A stretch of 64,000 nucleotides of DNA from Actinomadura hallensis (GTDB lineage Bacteria; Actinomycetota; Actinomycetes; Streptosporangiales; Streptosporangiaceae): contig NZ_VFPO01000001.1 in assembly GCF_006716765.1 (NCBI RefSeq), positions 6,634,001-6,698,000 on the forward strand, written 5' to 3'. Below the pieces are notes generated by a model that had not been told where the DNA came from, did no database searches, and saw nothing but the letters and a program-made list of their open reading frames with translations. Shown here piece after piece: positions 62,206 to 64,000 of the stretch (position 1 is its first letter; every line of letters begins with the position of its first letter). A program made the translations under genes and the position numbers.

Positions 62206-62520
62206 TCACCTCTCGCCGACCTTGACCAGGAGGCGCGCACCCTCCTCGGTCGCGATCGGCGGGCCGGCCGTCCCCGCGGGGATCTCGATCAGGGAGCGGG
62301 GCGTCAGGGGGAGACCGTCCGCCCTTACGGAGCCCTCCAGCAGGATCAGGAGCCGCTCGTGGTCGGTGGGCGGGACGCGCCGCGCCCATCCGGGAGGCAG
62401 GTCGACGAGCACCGAGACGCCCGCCGTCCCCGGTGTGCTGCTCAACACCTCGGCCGGTGGGCCGGGGGCGCCCGGCCCGGTGAGGCGTGTCACGGTGTCG
62501 TCGTCGCCGCGCTGCACCAT
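62206..62520 (-). CDS. Small cupin-like protein
   Basis: This 104-residue beta-rich protein from ATG 62520 has GGAGGG upstream. Segments HERLLILLEGSVRADG and LPLTPRSLIEIPAGTAGPPI are cupin-type strands and turns, but the metal-binding His cluster is not evident. It is the first gene of the minus-strand operon with the crotonase and MaoC genes. Role unknown, possibly ligand sensing. Confidence 0.6.
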   Translation of the reverse strand: MVQRGDDDTVTRLTGPGAPGPPAEVLSSTPGTAGVSVLVDLPPGWARRVPPTDHERLLILLEGSVRADGLPLTPRSLIEIPAGTAGPPIATEEGARLLVKVGER

Positions 62521-62607
62521 GAAGCGCACTCCCTCCTGCGCACGTGACCGTGCGGGCCATAGGGCCGGACACGTCGGCCGAGTGTGCTGGGCCGACCTCG
62601 ACCCGAA

Positions 62608-62620
62608 TATGTCTGACATA
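62608..62620. promoter_or_regulatory. TATGTC-T-GACATA operator-like palindrome
   Basis: This perfect 13-bp dyad lies in the A+T-richest stretch of the 246-bp region between the divergent cupin and acyl-CoA dehydrogenase genes, followed by AAAGATAT. It suits a TetR-type regulator of both units; no regulator gene is adjacent in view. Confidence 0.6.
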
Positions 62621-62766
62621 AAGATATCCCGAGGGCATAGGTTGATGTCAATGCGGACTTTCCGCCGCTATGCCCAGTGTGTTACGTGGCCAGACGTTGG
62701 GAACGGCAGTGCTTGACAGGTGATCCGCTATACATCAGAGTTATTGTTGCGCAAGAAGGAGGGGGC

Positions 62767-63933
62767 GTGCTCGACACCAGGCCGTTCGAAGAGACCCCTG
62801 AGCGGGGAGACCTGCGCGATCTGGTCGCGTCGCTGCTCGCCAGGGAGCTGCCCCCGGACCGGGCGCTCGCGATGGACCGCGAGGGCCGGTTCGCCTCCGG
62901 CGCGTGGGCCGCGCTCGGCGAGGCCGGGCTGCTCGGCCTCGGCGGCGACGAGTCGGACGGCGGGACGGGCGGGACCGTCGGCGACGCCGTCGCCGTCACC
63001 GAGGAGATAGCCCGCGTCCTGCCCAGCCTCTCCGTCGACTACGTCACCTGCGGCATGGCCATGCGGATGCTGGGCGACGGCGCGGGCGCGGCCGCACGAG
63101 CCTGGGCGCCCGAGATCGCCTCCGGGAAGATGCTCTGCTCGTTCGGGATGAGCGAGCCCGACGTCGGCACCGACCTGCTGAACCTGCGCACGTCCGCCCG
63201 CGTCGAGGACGGCCGCTGGGTCCTGCGCGGGCAGAAGCTCTGGATCTCCCTCGCCCAGGAGGCCGAGATCGCGTTCGTGCTGTGCCGCACCGACCCGCCC
63301 GACGGGAAGCGGCGGTCCCGCGGGCTCAGCGTGATCGCCGTCCGGCTCGACCAGCCGGGCGTCACCGTCCGCCGCGTCCACCTCGCGGGGATGCGCGCCG
63401 CGGGCACATGCGAGATCTACTTCGACGACGCGACCGCCCCGCTGGACCACCTGGTCGGCGAGCGAGGCCGTGGCATGGCGCTCCTCGCCCGCACCCTGGA
63501 CGTCGAGCGCGTCATGGCCGCCGGCATCAGCCTCGGCATCGGGCGCGCCGCCCTCGACCTGCATCTCGCCCACCTGCGGGAGCGCGAGGCGTTCGGCGGC
63601 GCGATCGGCCGCTTCCAGGCGCTCCAGCACGCCGCCGCCGACTCGATCGCGGACCTTTCGGCGTCCCGGGCATTGGTGAACACGGCGGTGCGTTCCATTG
63701 AGGACGGCCGTCCTTCGACGGCGCTGACGGGAATGGCCAAGCTCGTCGCCGCCGAGTCGACGGCCCGCATCGTGGACCGGGGGATGCGCGCCATGGCCGC
63801 GCAGGGTCTCGCGGAGGAGTCGGCGATGCAGATGTACTTCCGGGACGCCCGGCTGCAGCTGTTCAGTCCCGTGAGCAACGACATGATCCGCAACATCCTC
63901 GGCGAGTCGCTCGGGCTGCCGAGGAGCTACTGA
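62767..63933 (+). CDS. Acyl-CoA dehydrogenase
   Basis: This 388-residue flavoprotein has the FAD-binding CSFGMSEPDVGTDLLNLRT and the substrate loop WVLRGQKLWIS. The usual C-terminal catalytic Glu motif (EGTxEI) is absent; the segment reads FSPVSNDMIRNILGE. A Glu in LDVERVMAAG aligns with the position used by isovaleryl- and long-chain acyl-CoA dehydrogenases, so it probably acts as base. GTG 62767 follows AAGGAGGGGGC. It is probably cotranscribed with the hydrolase gene cut by the window edge. Confidence 0.9.
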   Translation: MLDTRPFEETPERGDLRDLVASLLARELPPDRALAMDREGRFASGAWAALGEAGLLGLGGDESDGGTGGTVGDAVAVTEEIARVLPSLSVDYVTCGMAMRMLGDGAGAAARAWAPEIASGKMLCSFGMSEPDVGTDLLNLRTSARVEDGRWVLRGQKLWISLAQEAEIAFVLCRTDPPDGKRRSRGLSVIAVRLDQPGVTVRRVHLAGMRAAGTCEIYFDDATAPLDHLVGERGRGMALLARTLDVERVMAAGISLGIGRAALDLHLAHLREREAFGGAIGRFQALQHAAADSIADLSASRALVNTAVRSIEDGRPSTALTGMAKLVAAESTARIVDRGMRAMAAQGLAEESAMQMYFRDARLQLFSPVSNDMIRNILGESLGLPRSY

Positions 63934-63949
63934 GATCGGGAGGTCCCCG

Positions 63950-64000
63950 GTGGACATCACACGAGAGAAGACCGCGCTGCTGGTCATCGACATGCAGAAC
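63950..64000 (+). CDS. Isochorismatase-family cysteine hydrolase, partial
   Basis: Seventeen codons from GTG 63950 read VDITREKTALLVIDMQN. This is the characteristic N-terminus of isochorismatase-like hydrolases, including the catalytic Asp of IDMQ. GGGAGG lies upstream. The rest is beyond the window; substrate unknown. Confidence 0.75.
   Translation, partial: MDITREKTALLVIDMQN

Overview
The window is very G+C-rich actinobacterial chromosome. Third codon positions are almost all G or C, GTG starts are frequent, and neighbouring genes often share ATGA or GTGA start/stop overlaps. The block from tRNA-Leu(CAG) through fhaA, fhaB, pstP, rodA/ftsW, pbpA, two Ser/Thr kinases, a class E sortase, a DUF881 protein, crgA, a rhomboid protease and a cyclophilin keeps the order known near the replication origin in many actinobacteria, including Mycobacterium tuberculosis. 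Gene content and the dispersed intergenic repeats suggest a Thermomonosporaceae/Actinomadura-like organism. That placement is an inference, and dnaA and gyrBA are not in view.

Layout. 0-5 kb: a polyprenol-linked mannosyltransferase pair, an anti-sigma-factor antagonist, small unknown genes and an acyl-CoA synthetase. 5-9.6 kb: a repeat-rich intergenic island, a secreted EEP-fold protein, a divergent second EF-Tu with a structured leader and an MFS exporter. 9.6-18 kb: arginine deiminase, an RsbW-type ATPase, a PAS/GAF histidine kinase, rhodanese, an SSI-type protease-inhibitor lipoprotein, an Fpg/Nei glycosylase and a duplicated Imm49-like protein. 17.8-21.5 kb: a copper operon (copZ, His-rich exported protein, copA) under two CsoR-type operators. 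21.5-29 kb: MarR/old-yellow-enzyme pair, ECF sigma with membrane partner, HisI-like protein, SDR remnant, lipoprotein, APC permease and site-2 protease. 29-43.6 kb: the near-origin cell-wall and division cluster, preceded by a 96-bp tandem repeat array. 43.6-47 kb: acyltransferase, small membrane protein, second intergenic island and DEAD-box helicase. 47.4-53.4 kb: cydABDC under two 17-bp palindromes. 53.5-64 kb: acyl-CoA synthetase, a membrane-anchored ECF sigma fusion, MerR and adenylate cyclase (divergent), an OhrR-like regulator, a secreted hydrolase and a fatty-acid or steroid-type degradation cluster.

How the genes work together. FhaA, FhaB, PstP, PknA and PknB form a phosphorylation circuit around the elongation transglycosylase/transpeptidase pair RodA-PbpA. 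CrgA, the sortase and DUF881 add envelope and division functions. CydD and CydC assemble the cytochrome bd oxidase encoded just upstream. CopZ, the His-rich protein and CopA form a copper-efflux path.

The most unusual signal is non-coding. Two intergenic elements 40 kb apart are alignable without gaps over 247 bp, and their 194-bp core matches at 182 positions. Each abuts the stop codon of a minus-strand gene. Two of the differences in the terminal stem are compensated on the opposite arm, which indicates selection on a folded RNA or DNA. Other notable signals are a 96-bp array of GGA-loop hairpins beside tRNA-Leu, three perfect DnaA boxes within 52 bp, a possible Shine-Dalgarno-sequestering switch, and a structured leader with a 33-codon ORF before the extra tuf gene.
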